A stretch of 64,000 nt of DNA from Silanimonas sp. (GTDB lineage: Bacteria; Pseudomonadota; Gammaproteobacteria; Xanthomonadales; Xanthomonadaceae), in NCBI RefSeq assembly GCF_027530345.1, contig NZ_JAPZQK010000010.1, positions 1 to 64,000 of the forward strand, given 5' to 3'. A program made the translations under genes and the position numbers. A model generated the notes under the pieces. The model saw only the letters and a program-made list of their open reading frames with translations, was not told where the DNA came from and made no database searches. Below are positions 19,151-27,155 of the stretch, one piece after another (position 1 is the first letter of the stretch; every line of letters begins with the position of its first letter).

Positions 19151-19788
19151 CGCGTTGTTCGACTCCAGCAGTCCTGTTGCTGCCGTTGCTGCTCGCGCTG
19201 GCCCCCATCGCGGCGGCGTCGGTCCCTGCACTGGAAGGGGCGAGCACCGTCGCCTTCGAGCAAACGAGCGATCCCCATGTCGTCCAGCTCGGCGATGGGC
19301 GTGCGCTGACGGTGATCTATGCCGAGGGTGATTGGGAAAAGACCGGAGATTGGGCGGAGGGCCGCTCGCTGATCCTGGGTTTCGACCCGGAGCGTGGCAC
19401 CGTGCTGGCCGATCCACGGAGTGGCCTCGTGCTGCCGGTGGTCGACGACCTCGGCGCGCAGCACCCGATCGATGTCGCCAACGACGCCTGCCAGCAGGAC
19501 GACAGCAGCACCCTCGGGATCAGCGGCTGCCTTGCCGAAGCCGCGGCGCGCTGGGACCGCCAACTCAACCTCAACTACCAGCGCCTCCTCGGCCGCCTTG
19601 ATGCCGAGAAGCAGGCGCCGGTGAAGGCGGCGCAGCGCGCGTGGCTGGCCTGGCGCGACGCGCAGTTCGCGGCGATTTCCGCGACCTACCAGCGCGAAGG
19701 GACGATGTGGGGCCTGGTCGCCGCGGAGCGTCGACTCGCTCTCGTCCGTGAGCAGGCGGTGCGGCTTGGCCAACTCGCCGCGGATTGA
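19147..19788 (+). CDS. secreted LprI/DUF1311-like protein
   Basis: The 213-residue product has a signal peptide (MTRCSTPAVLLLPLLLALAP) and a C-terminal helical domain from about residue 120. That domain contains CLAEAAARWDRQLNLNYQRL, KAAQRAWLAWRDAQ and a final leucine-rich helix, the pattern of LprI/DUF1311 lysozyme-inhibitor-like domains. In that family, secreted or periplasmic proteins can bind lysozyme, but many members are uncharacterised. The N-terminal half is not recognised. Its ATG overlaps the stop of the upstream repeat protein by four bases, so the two are translationally coupled, and the next gene begins one base after its stop. Confidence 0.75.
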   Translation: MTRCSTPAVLLLPLLLALAPIAAASVPALEGASTVAFEQTSDPHVVQLGDGRALTVIYAEGDWEKTGDWAEGRSLILGFDPERGTVLADPRSGLVLPVVDDLGAQHPIDVANDACQQDDSSTLGISGCLAEAAARWDRQLNLNYQRLLGRLDAEKQAPVKAAQRAWLAWRDAQFAAISATYQREGTMWGLVAAERRLALVREQAVRLGQLAAD

Positions 19789-19789
19789 T

Positions 19790-20689
19790 ATGGGGACGAT
19801 GATGCGCATGGCCTTGCTGGCCACCGCCGCGGCCTTGGGAGGAGCCGCGGCGCAGGACCGGGGCGGCAACGTGCTGGAGGAGCTGGCGACGGACGAAAGC
19901 AGCAGCCCCGCAGCGGCAGTCCGCCCCGACACCGAGGCCGAAACCACGAATGTCCCGCCCCGGTGCAGCGCCGACCGCGCATGGTGTTTGTCGATCGAGA
20001 TCGACAGCGAGAGCGCGGTTCGCGAGGTGTTCCTGGGCGTGTACGACGGCAGGCAGACCATCGACGAGCGCGAGGTCTGGCGTCATGCCTTGGCCAATGA
20101 GGATTTCTACGGCGGGTTCCACGAAGGGCCCAGATTCACGCTGTGGCCGCGGATCGTTCGGCTCGGTGCCGGTGCGCTGGCCGTCGTTGCGCAAGGCGAA
20201 GCGCCGGACTCGGCTGTACTGATCGGCGTCGAGACGCGTACCAGCGCGGGCTACTCCGGCGGCGCCGCCAGTGCGACCGATCTGCAGTTGCTCCTTGCAA
20301 CGCGGTCGGTGGAAGGCGTGAAGCTGCGCCGTGTCATGAACGTTCCTGCTGCCGGTTGGTCGATGATCCGTGCCTGCTTCAGCGAAGACGACATGGCGCA
20401 GCGTGCCGGGGCCTGTCATGACGAATACACCTTCGAGGGCACGCTGACACTGGATCCGCAAGGAGAGGGCATGCCGCGCTTCGGATACCAGACCAGGGCG
20501 ACCTCTTTCCCGGGGCCGGTATCGCGCTCGGAGGATTCGCTGCAGAACCCCCCGCTCGAAGAGAGCGACCTCGTGACCGTGGTGGATGAGGCCTGCAGCT
20601 ATCGACGGACCTTCGTCCACGATCCGGCCGCTGGGGCGTATCGGCCCGATTCGCCGCTTCCCGCATGCGAGGACTACACGGTGCCGTAG
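19790..20689 (+). CDS. hypothetical secreted protein, 299 aa
   Basis: I do not recognise this protein. From ATG 19790 it has a clear signal peptide (MRMALLATAAALGGAAAQ after the first four residues), then an acidic low-complexity linker. A beta-rich mature part carries five or six cysteines (for example CSADRAWCLSIEID near the start and CSYRRTF / CEDYTV near the end), consistent with periplasmic disulfides. It is third in a run with the repeat protein and LprI-like gene, with one base separating it from the previous stop. Several ATGs cluster at 19790-19808; the exact start is uncertain by a few residues. Confidence 0.65.
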   Translation: MGTMMRMALLATAAALGGAAAQDRGGNVLEELATDESSSPAAAVRPDTEAETTNVPPRCSADRAWCLSIEIDSESAVREVFLGVYDGRQTIDEREVWRHALANEDFYGGFHEGPRFTLWPRIVRLGAGALAVVAQGEAPDSAVLIGVETRTSAGYSGGAASATDLQLLLATRSVEGVKLRRVMNVPAAGWSMIRACFSEDDMAQRAGACHDEYTFEGTLTLDPQGEGMPRFGYQTRATSFPGPVSRSEDSLQNPPLEESDLVTVVDEACSYRRTFVHDPAAGAYRPDSPLPACEDYTVP

Positions 20690-20856
20690 CTCCGCGGCTT
20701 GGCGTCGCCGGGTTGCTCCGTGACGCGAGGGCGTTGGTCGCCGACGCGCCTGAACGGCGCTTTCGCCGGTCCCTTCCCAGCCCCGGCCCGCCCTGCCGGA
20801 CCCCCGGTCGGTCGCGATGCGACAATCCCGGCACCGAAGACGACCCCCGGAAGGCC

Positions 20857-21450
20857 ATGCGTACGTTCGTCCTGCGCGCCCGTGCGGCACCCACCGACAG
20901 CGCCAGGCTGCTGGCCGGCGTGGGTGGCGAAGCGCACTCCGAGATCCTCGCGCACGTGCTGATGAACGCGATCTTCGTCGCGCAATCGCATCGCGATGAT
21001 GTCGTGGTGTACCTCGTGCTCGAAAGCACATCGGACTACTCGCGCACCGTGCGCTTCGAGCCGCGTGCCATGCATGAGCTGGGCGGCTTCGACGAGCGCG
21101 CCTTGCTGGGCAAGGTGGCGAAGGCGCTGGACGCCTCGCGTGGCATGGGCAAGGAAGAGACGCGGCCGGTCGAGTCCGGCGTGACGGTGCAGACGATCAG
21201 CTTCGAGCGGCTGGTACAGCAGCTCGGTGCCGAACACACGCTCTTCGTCCTCGATCGCAAGGGCACGCCGATCGGCGACCAGGCCTTCGGCGACAATCCC
21301 TGCTTCCTGCTCACCGACCACATCCCCATGCCGAAGAAGACCTTCGGCAGCCTCGAGCGCCTCGGCGCGACGAAACTCTCGCTGGGCTCGCGGATGCTGT
21401 TCGCCTCGCAATGCGTGGTGCTGATCCACCACGCGCTCGACCAGCGCTGA
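20857..21450 (+). CDS. trmY: TrmY-like SPOUT methyltransferase (DUF358)
   Basis: The 197-residue protein matches the TrmY/DUF358 family of SPOUT-class methyltransferases, which in archaea methylate N1 of pseudouridine 54 in tRNA. It begins MRTFVLRARAAPTDSARLLA. The C-terminal trefoil-knot region contains CFLLTDHIPMPKK and LSLGSRMLFASQCVVLIHHAL, where SAM binds. Family length is about 200 residues. The ATG at 20857 is chosen because the domain starts there; the open frame upstream is non-coding. It is a single gene followed by a hairpin shared with the convergent porin gene. Bacteria usually have ribothymidine at position 54, so the substrate of bacterial members is not obvious. Confidence 0.85.
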   Translation: MRTFVLRARAAPTDSARLLAGVGGEAHSEILAHVLMNAIFVAQSHRDDVVVYLVLESTSDYSRTVRFEPRAMHELGGFDERALLGKVAKALDASRGMGKEETRPVESGVTVQTISFERLVQQLGAEHTLFVLDRKGTPIGDQAFGDNPCFLLTDHIPMPKKTFGSLERLGATKLSLGSRMLFASQCVVLIHHALDQR

Positions 21451-21462
21451 GCCCCAAACGAA

Positions 21463-21488
21463 GAACCCCGCGGCAAGCCGCGGGGTTC
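21463..21488. terminator. bidirectional hairpin between trmY and the porin gene
   Basis: A perfect inverted repeat GAACCCCGCGGC / GCCGCGGGGTTC (21463-21474, 21477-21488) lies between two convergent genes. T-rich tails are weak on both sides, so termination efficiency is uncertain. Confidence 0.65.
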
Positions 21489-21511
21489 CGGGTGCAGCAA
21501 TGGCGCTGGGA

Positions 21512-22198
21512 TCAGCCGCCGAAGCCGACCGTCAGCAGGAACTTGTCTTCCGACAGGTCGGCGCCGAAGTTGTCCTCACCCTCGCTGTCGGTGCCCACGT
21601 AGCTCAGCGCCACGGTGGCCGGGCCGAACGCGCGGCTCACGCCGACGCTGAAGTCGATGAAGTTCTCCAGCGGGCCCTGGTCGATCACGGTGACGCCGGC
21701 GCCCGCATTGAAGGTGTAGTGCTCGGCGAAATCCCAGCTGCCGCCGAGGTTGTAGTAGTAGCTGTCGACGTCGGCGTTGAAGTAGTCGTTGGTGTAGCCG
21801 AAGGTGAACGTGTAGTTCTCCGCGAAGCCCAGCTTGGAGATCAGCTCGTTGTAGGCGTAATCGGTGCCGTTCGGCTCGTTGAGGTAGTTGTAGCGGACGA
21901 CCTGCACGTCGAGGCTGGTGGTGTCCGACAGGTCGCCGGCCCAGCCGACGAAGGTGTCGATCTCGACATCCGTGCTGCCATCGCCGAAATCGACGTTCGA
22001 GCCCCAGGCGCCGACGTACAGGCCGTTCTCGAAGCCGTAGCCGGCGCCGAGCTGCAGCGCGGGCTGGTCGTCGTTCTGGTCGATGCCGCGGTACAGGTAG
22101 TCGGACGCCAGGGTGGCGTTCCAGTTGAAGCCTTCAGCGGCAGCGGCGCCGGGGAGGGCGGCGAGGAGCAGGGCGGCAATCAGGGTCTTGCGGGTCAT
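21512..22198 (-). CDS. TorF-family putative porin
   Basis: The 228-residue product has a signal peptide (MTRKTLIAALLLAALPGAAAA) followed by alternating beta-strand sequence typical of small outer-membrane barrels: WNATLASDYLYRGIDQND at the N-terminus, repeated Tyr/Phe-rich strands, and a C-terminal strand ending in KFLLTVGFGG. The 'SDYLYRGIDQ' opening is the hallmark of the TorF/Gcw_chp family. Its substrate is unknown. The gene stands alone on the minus strand; an imperfect 20-bp palindrome at 22271-22290, about 75 bases upstream of the ATG, may be an operator. Confidence 0.85.
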   Translation of the reverse strand: MTRKTLIAALLLAALPGAAAAEGFNWNATLASDYLYRGIDQNDDQPALQLGAGYGFENGLYVGAWGSNVDFGDGSTDVEIDTFVGWAGDLSDTTSLDVQVVRYNYLNEPNGTDYAYNELISKLGFAENYTFTFGYTNDYFNADVDSYYYNLGGSWDFAEHYTFNAGAGVTVIDQGPLENFIDFSVGVSRAFGPATVALSYVGTDSEGEDNFGADLSEDKFLLTVGFGG

Positions 22199-22270
22199 GG
22201 GAGGCGATTCCTTCTCTTGGGCTCGTCGAATAGGGCCGGGGCGGGGCCCGGCGGCATAGGGGCAAAAGTG

Positions 22271-22290
22271 GCTAAGCGTAAACGCTTTGC
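22271..22290. promoter_or_regulatory. palindromic candidate operator upstream of porin gene
   Basis: GC-T-AAGCGT-AA-ACGCTT-T-GC reads as an inverted repeat with a single mismatched pair. It is an AT-containing island in a GC-rich gap between the porin (start 22198) and hemN (stop 22338). The size and symmetry fit a LacI- or GntR-type repressor site, but no regulator gene is nearby. Confidence 0.45.
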
Positions 22291-22337
22291 CATGAAGCCT
22301 TCACTTTCTAGAGCTTGGGCACGAATCCGTCGACCCG

Positions 22338-23711
22338 CTATCGGGCGGCTGCCCCCGGGAGGTAGCGGTCGAAGCAGGCGGCCACCACCCGGAGCAGCAG
22401 CCGGCCCCGGTCGGTGACCCGCACGCGGTGGTCGCGGCAGGCCACGAGCCCGTCCGCCTCCAGGGCCGCCAGACGGGGTCGGGCCTCCTCGAGGACCGCC
22501 AGGGTTTCCGCCCCGGTGCGGCGGCTGAGGGCGTCGAAATCCACCTCGCCCTGGCACATCAGGTCCTGGATCAGGGTGGCGCGGAGCTGGTCGTCGTCAT
22601 CCAGCACCAGGCCGCGCCAGACCGGCAGCCGGCCGGCGTCGACGGCGGCCTCCCACAGGCCGAGTTCGCGCGGGTTCTGCGCGTAGGCGTCGGCGATGCG
22701 GGAGATGGCGCTGGCCCCGAAGCCGACGAGGTCGGTGTCGGCGTGGGTGGTGTAGCCCATGAAGTTGCGGTGCAGGCCGCCCTTGCGCTGCGCGACGGCG
22801 AGTTCGTCGAAGGGCAGGGCGAAGTGATCCATGCCGATGTAGACGTAGCCGGCGGCGGTCAGGCGCTCGATGGCGAGGCCGAGCAGGGCGATCTTCGCGG
22901 CCGGGCTGGGCAGGTCGGCGGCGTCGATGCGCTTCTGCGGCCGGAACATCTGCGGCAGGTGCGCGTAGCTGTAGACCGCGACGCGGTCGGGGCGCAATTC
23001 GATGACCTTGTCCAGCGTCGCCCGGAAGCCGTCGAGGGTCTGCTTCGGCAGGCCGTAGATGAGGTCGACGTTGATCGAGCGCATGCCGGCCGCGCGCGCG
23101 GCCTCGAGCACGTCGCGGGTGGCCTCGAAGGGCTGGACGCGGTTCACCGCGACTTGGACGTCGGGATCGAAATCCTGGATGCCGAAGCTGGCGCGGTTGA
23201 AGCCGATGTCGCGCAGCACCGCCATCGACGCGGGCGACGTGCTGCGCGGGTCGATCTCGATCGAGAGGTCGCTGTGCTGCTCGTCGGCGAAGCGGAAGAC
23301 CTCGCGGAGGTGCGCGACCAGCCCGGTGAGCGTCGCATCGTCGAGGAAATTCGGGGTGCCGCCGCCGAAGTGAAGCTGCACCACCTCGCGGTCGTCGTCG
23401 AACAGCGGGGCGATGCGGTCGATCTCGCGGCGCAGGCGCTCCGCGTAGGCCGGCCCGCGGGCGGTATCGCGAGTGACGATCCGCGTGCAGCCGCAGTAGA
23501 AGCAGGGGCTCAGGCAGAAGGGGACGTGCACGTACAGCGACAGCGGCCGGGGGATCAGCGCGTCGTTGCTGCGGGCGATGGCGGCCCGCAGCGCCGACTC
23601 GCCGAAGGCGGCATCGAAATGCGGGGCCGTCGGGTACGAGGTGTAGCGCGGCCCCGGCGTGTCGTGCCGGGCCAGCAGGTCGGGGTCGAAGCGGGGGCGG
23701 CCAGTGGTCAT
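22338..23711 (-). CDS. hemN: oxygen-independent coproporphyrinogen III dehydrogenase
   Basis: The 457-residue protein has exactly the length of E. coli HemN, a radical-SAM enzyme that decarboxylates coproporphyrinogen III to protoporphyrinogen IX in haem synthesis without oxygen. The [4Fe-4S] motif CLSPCFYCGC occupies residues 66-75 (C66, C70, C73, plus C75, the HemN-typical extra Cys). RYTSYPTAPHFD near the start, FGGGTPNFL and DLIYGLPKQT are all present. ATG 23711 gives the standard N-terminus; an open frame continues upstream but is not conserved. An FNR-type box centred about 41 bases upstream predicts induction under low oxygen. Confidence 0.96.
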   Translation of the reverse strand: MTTGRPRFDPDLLARHDTPGPRYTSYPTAPHFDAAFGESALRAAIARSNDALIPRPLSLYVHVPFCLSPCFYCGCTRIVTRDTARGPAYAERLRREIDRIAPLFDDDREVVQLHFGGGTPNFLDDATLTGLVAHLREVFRFADEQHSDLSIEIDPRSTSPASMAVLRDIGFNRASFGIQDFDPDVQVAVNRVQPFEATRDVLEAARAAGMRSINVDLIYGLPKQTLDGFRATLDKVIELRPDRVAVYSYAHLPQMFRPQKRIDAADLPSPAAKIALLGLAIERLTAAGYVYIGMDHFALPFDELAVAQRKGGLHRNFMGYTTHADTDLVGFGASAISRIADAYAQNPRELGLWEAAVDAGRLPVWRGLVLDDDDQLRATLIQDLMCQGEVDFDALSRRTGAETLAVLEEARPRLAALEADGLVACRDHRVRVTDRGRLLLRVVAACFDRYLPGAAAR

Positions 23712-23745
23712 GCCGGCACGGTAGGGGCGGCCCGCACCGCCGGCC

Positions 23746-23759
23746 TTGACCCCGATCAA
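23746..23759 (-). promoter_or_regulatory. FNR/Anr box for hemN
   Basis: On the minus strand the sequence is TTGAT-CGGG-GTCAA, one base off the FNR/Anr consensus TTGAT-N4-ATCAA. Its centre is 41 bases upstream of the hemN ATG. The equivalent box is well known before hemN in pseudomonads. Confidence 0.8.
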
Positions 23760-23813
23760 GCGCCGGCCGGCAGGTCGCGACCGTGCGGGTTGGCACGGTT
23801 TCACGGAGCGACC

Positions 23814-24644
23814 ATGGAAGGCGACCGTGCGCCGGCGCATGCTCGGGCCATGGCGACACGAGCCTCGGGGCGACGCGGGTGGTGGCGGATAGCGGGCTTG
23901 GCGGCCCTGTTGTCGGCTGCGGGCGCGCACGCGTCGACCGCCCTGCCCGAACAGCGTTTCGCCACGGCGGAGTTCCTGCCCTACATCGACCATTCGGCGC
24001 CGGAAGGGGGCTACTACCCGGCGCTGGTGACACGGGTGCTGGCGCACCATGGCGAGCGTGCCGTGTTCATCGACCGCCCTTGGGCCCGTGCCCATGAGGA
24101 AACGCGGGCGGGGCGCTTCGATGGGAGCTTTCCCTACCTGCGCAGCCCCGCGCGCGAGCGCGAGTTCCTGTTCTCCGACCCGCTGCTTGAGGTGCCCTCG
24201 CTGCTGTTCGTCCGCCGCGACACGCTCGCCGGGGGCGGCGATGTCGAGCGCAACCGGCGCATGCAGTCGGCGCGCCGCACCTGCTACCTGCGCGATTCAC
24301 TGATGCCCACGCCCCTCGAGGCGCGTGTCGCGGCGGGCGATCTGGAGGTGGTGCGCGTCGACGACATGGCGCAGTGCTTCCGCATGCTCGAGGCCGGTCG
24401 CGTCGATGTCGTTGCCGCGGGAGCCTACAACGGCCACAGCACCCTGCGACGGCTGCACGGTGCCGGCGGACCGATCGCCGCCGTCGGCGGCGCCATCGAT
24501 GTCTCGACCCTGCACCTCGTCTGGCCGCGCCGTGATCCCCGCGCCGAGGCGAGGCGTGTCGCCTTCAACGCCTCGCTCGCCGAGCTCAGGCGCTCCGGTG
24601 TCGTCGCCGACTTGCAGGCGCGGCTCCTCCTGCAAGCGGAGTGA
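23814..24644 (+). CDS. periplasmic solute-binding protein (family 3-like)
   Basis: The 276-residue product carries a signal sequence (a basic start, then GLAALLSAAGAHASTALP) and a fold resembling family-3 ABC-type amino-acid binding proteins: FATAEFLPYIDHSAPEGGYYP at the start of the mature domain, FDGSFPYLRSPARE, DPLLEVPSLLFVRRD and a second lobe with ARVAAGDLEVV. Members bind small molecules in the periplasm; many Lysobacterales copies lack a transporter partner. There are no ABC genes adjacent here, so it may instead be a sensor-type or orphan protein. Start ATG 23814 has GGAG eight bases upstream; ATG 23850 is an alternative that would also leave a signal peptide. It is divergent from hemN. 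Confidence 0.7.
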   Translation: MEGDRAPAHARAMATRASGRRGWWRIAGLAALLSAAGAHASTALPEQRFATAEFLPYIDHSAPEGGYYPALVTRVLAHHGERAVFIDRPWARAHEETRAGRFDGSFPYLRSPAREREFLFSDPLLEVPSLLFVRRDTLAGGGDVERNRRMQSARRTCYLRDSLMPTPLEARVAAGDLEVVRVDDMAQCFRMLEAGRVDVVAAGAYNGHSTLRRLHGAGGPIAAVGGAIDVSTLHLVWPRRDPRAEARRVAFNASLAELRRSGVVADLQARLLLQAE

Positions 24645-24669
24645 CACGGCGGCGCGGATAATCCGCCGC

Positions 24670-25245
24670 ATGACGCCCCCCGACGAACTTCACCGGCACC
24701 ACGCCCGATGGCTGCAGCGCCGACGGCGCCTGCGCCGCCTGCTGCGGCCGCTGCCACGCCGCGCCAACCTCGCGCGCTACCCGGTGCTGAAGTGGTTCGC
24801 CGTCCATGCGCGGCGGGCGGCGTTCCTCTGGTCGTTCAAGCGCGCCAACGTGATGCCCTCGCTGTACGTCGGCTCGGTGCTGGCCTTCCTGCCGGTGTAC
24901 GGCCTGCAGATCCTGATTGGCCTCGGCCTTGCGCTGGGCCTGCGTGGCAACCTGACGGTGATGGCCGCACTGCAGATGATCACCAACCCGTTGACCATCG
25001 TCCCGATCTACGGATTCACCGCGTGGGTGGGCCTGGGCGCGATGGCGCTGGCCGGTGTTGGCGCCGGTTGGCCCGACGCCTTGCGCTACACCAACGCGCT
25101 GTTCGTCGGCGGCGTGATCGTCGGCTTGGCCTTCGCGCTGCTCGCCGACCTCACCTGGCGGCTGCTGGCCTGGGAGGCGCGGGTGTTCCGCCAGCGGCTC
25201 GACGCGCTGCGTCGGCATCGAGACGCAGCACGGGATAACGGCTGA
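24670..25245 (+). CDS. DUF2062 membrane protein
   Basis: The 191-residue protein has a very basic N-terminus (about 15 Arg in the first 35 residues). Three or four hydrophobic helices follow, with SLYVGSVLAFLPVYGLQILI and LQMITNPLTIVPIYGFTAWVG, the recognisable core of DUF2062 inner-membrane proteins. Function is unknown; members are often found beside glycosyltransferases or lipid genes. It lies 25 bases after the solute-binding protein gene. Its last 95 bases overlap the convergent M14 peptidase gene on the other strand, an unusually long antisense overlap for this window. Confidence 0.8.
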   Translation: MTPPDELHRHHARWLQRRRRLRRLLRPLPRRANLARYPVLKWFAVHARRAAFLWSFKRANVMPSLYVGSVLAFLPVYGLQILIGLGLALGLRGNLTVMAALQMITNPLTIVPIYGFTAWVGLGAMALAGVGAGWPDALRYTNALFVGGVIVGLAFALLADLTWRLLAWEARVFRQRLDALRRHRDAARDNG

Positions 25246-26986
25246 ACTCGGTGTCGAAGTAGGGCGTGCGCTGGTAGAAGAAGCGCAGCCGCTGGCGCGG
25301 GTCGGCGGCGAAGGCCGCGTCGGCCGCGAGCTTGGCCTCGAACTCGGCCTTCAGCGCGGGGTCCTTCGCCATCATCTCGCGGGCCATGGCCTCCATCACG
25401 CGCGGCTCCGCGTATTCCTTCTCTTCGAAGATCGCGTCGAAGAAGCCCCAGCGCAGGAAGCTGTCGGGCGAGGCCGGTTCGAGCAGCAGCGCGGCGAGAC
25501 GCGCCTTCGGCTGGTCCATCGGCACCAGCCAACTGCCGGCGGGAACGGCCTGCTCGCCGGTCTCGAGGGTCTGTTCCAGCTCGGCGATCGCGTGGCGGCC
25601 TTCGAACGGACGCGGCGCCCACGCGACCTTGCCGAAACGGTAGCGGCCCGCTTCGACGGTGGTGGCCGCGTCGAGGCGCGTCATGGCGACGCCGTGCATG
25701 CGCAGCCGATCGACCACCGCGGTCCACTGCGGCGGCACGACGTAAGCCGCGGGCGCCGGGGCTTCGGCGGTGACGGTGACGGCCCTTTGCACGGGCACGC
25801 GGAGCGTTTCCGGCTTCGACGTGTCGTAACTCACCCACGTACCGCCCGAGACCTCGCTCTCGGTGCGCGAATCGGCGTAGCCGAGGAAGTCGATCGTCTC
25901 GGTGGTGTCGGCGAGGCCGAAGGCCAGCGGCACGGTCCGGCCGTCGGCGAAGCGTGCGGCGTCGGCCTGCGCATTCGCAGCCTGCAGGGCCTCGCCTTCC
26001 TTGCCGAGCATCCTCAGGATCTCGACCAGCAAGGCCTCGTTGACGGTAGCGCGGGTGCGGAAGTCCTTGAGCATGTGGGTCTCGACCAGCAGGCCGGGGC
26101 GATTCACGGCGGCGGCGTAGCCCACCGAGAAGCGCGGCCCCGAGGCCCCTTCGACGAGGCCGGCACGCAGGTTCGTGCTGTCCTTGAGGCTGACGTAGAA
26201 CGCCACCGGCCAGCCCTGCGTGGCCAGCGCCGGCTTCACCACGCCGTCGAAGGCGCGCCGCTGCCAGTCGGCGAGCGGGGCCTCGATGTTCTGTGCCGCC
26301 TCATAGGCCCAGGTCATCGCGTACTGGTAGTCGGCGCCGTTCGTGTTGTGCATGTCGATCAGCAGGTCGGGGTTCCAGGCCTGCCACAGGCGCATCCACG
26401 CCTGCATCTCCGGCGCGTCGAGTTTGGTGTAGTCGCGGTTGAGGTTGAGGTTCTGCGCGGTGGCGCGCCAGCCCATCGCCTCGGGGCCGTTCTGGTTGAT
26501 GCGGTTGAACGGGCCGAAACGCTCGTGCCCGTCGACATTGAAGATGGGCACGAGCACCAGCACGGCCTCGTCGACGAGGTCGGCATGCTTGCCGCTGACG
26601 GTGAGGTCGCGCACCAGGGCCATCAGCACGTCCTTGCCTTCGTTCTCGCCCGGATGGATGGCGGCCTGGATGAAGATCACCGGCTTGCCCGTGGCGTGCG
26701 CGGCCTCGGGCGTGGTGACGCCCTGCTTCGACACGATCACGGCGCGCATCGCGCGGTCCTGCGACGAGCGGCCGAATTCGAGCATCGCCACCTGCGGGCT
26801 GGCGGCGTCGAGGCGCTCGAAGTACGCCATCGTCTCGGCGTAGCGCGGCGTGCGCGTGTAGCCGCTGGTTTCCGCCGGCGTGGCCCAGCCGTCCGGCGCG
26901 GCAAAGGCCGCGGGCGAGACGGCGAGGCACAGGGCGAATGCGAGGGCGTTCGCGCGCGGACGGACGAGGCGGTTCGATGTGGGCAT
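25151..26986 (-). CDS. secreted M14-family zinc carboxypeptidase
   Basis: The 611-residue protein has a signal peptide (LAFALCLAVSPAAFAAPDG) and an M14 metallopeptidase domain. The zinc ligands are visible as HPGE (H111, E114) and a later His in LIDMHNT. The catalytic glutamate is likely the E in LLVETHML. It would cleave C-terminal residues from peptides in the periplasm or outside. A long C-terminal extension from about residue 360 is not assigned. The ATG at 26986 has a GGAGAA site; earlier ATGs in frame lack a signal peptide. The extreme C-terminus (proline/alanine-rich) is encoded within the overlap with the DUF2062 gene. Confidence 0.85.
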   Translation of the reverse strand: MPTSNRLVRPRANALAFALCLAVSPAAFAAPDGWATPAETSGYTRTPRYAETMAYFERLDAASPQVAMLEFGRSSQDRAMRAVIVSKQGVTTPEAAHATGKPVIFIQAAIHPGENEGKDVLMALVRDLTVSGKHADLVDEAVLVLVPIFNVDGHERFGPFNRINQNGPEAMGWRATAQNLNLNRDYTKLDAPEMQAWMRLWQAWNPDLLIDMHNTNGADYQYAMTWAYEAAQNIEAPLADWQRRAFDGVVKPALATQGWPVAFYVSLKDSTNLRAGLVEGASGPRFSVGYAAAVNRPGLLVETHMLKDFRTRATVNEALLVEILRMLGKEGEALQAANAQADAARFADGRTVPLAFGLADTTETIDFLGYADSRTESEVSGGTWVSYDTSKPETLRVPVQRAVTVTAEAPAPAAYVVPPQWTAVVDRLRMHGVAMTRLDAATTVEAGRYRFGKVAWAPRPFEGRHAIAELEQTLETGEQAVPAGSWLVPMDQPKARLAALLLEPASPDSFLRWGFFDAIFEEKEYAEPRVMEAMAREMMAKDPALKAEFEAKLAADAAFAADPRQRLRFFYQRTPYFDTEFSRYPVLRLDADAARRAAGGTPAPPRPAAAR

Positions 26987-27084
26987 GCGGTTCTCCGTGA
27001 GCAGGCGTCCGATGCTAGCGGAGCCGTGCCGCATGCAGCGAGCATTCAGCCTCCGCGCGACGACATCGACGGTTTACGGCTTTC

Positions 27085-27139
27085 TTAGCCTGCAACTAAC
27101 TCTTGCCTAACCTTGGCCTAAGACTGGCTTAAGTCGGCG
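27085..27139 (+). promoter_or_regulatory. five tandem 11-bp direct repeats, probable OmpR-class regulator sites
   Basis: Units start at 27085, 27096, 27107, 27118 and 27129, exactly 11 bases apart, opening TTAGC, CTAAC, CTAAC, CTAAG and TTAAG. Eleven-base direct repeats are the spacing used by OmpR/PhoB-family dimers; the PmrA/QseB type uses CTTAA-N6-CTTAA. The array ends 17 bases before the first gene of the operon that encodes such a regulator at 31517. Confidence 0.75.
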
Positions 27140-27155
27140 CGGCAAGCATGGCGCC

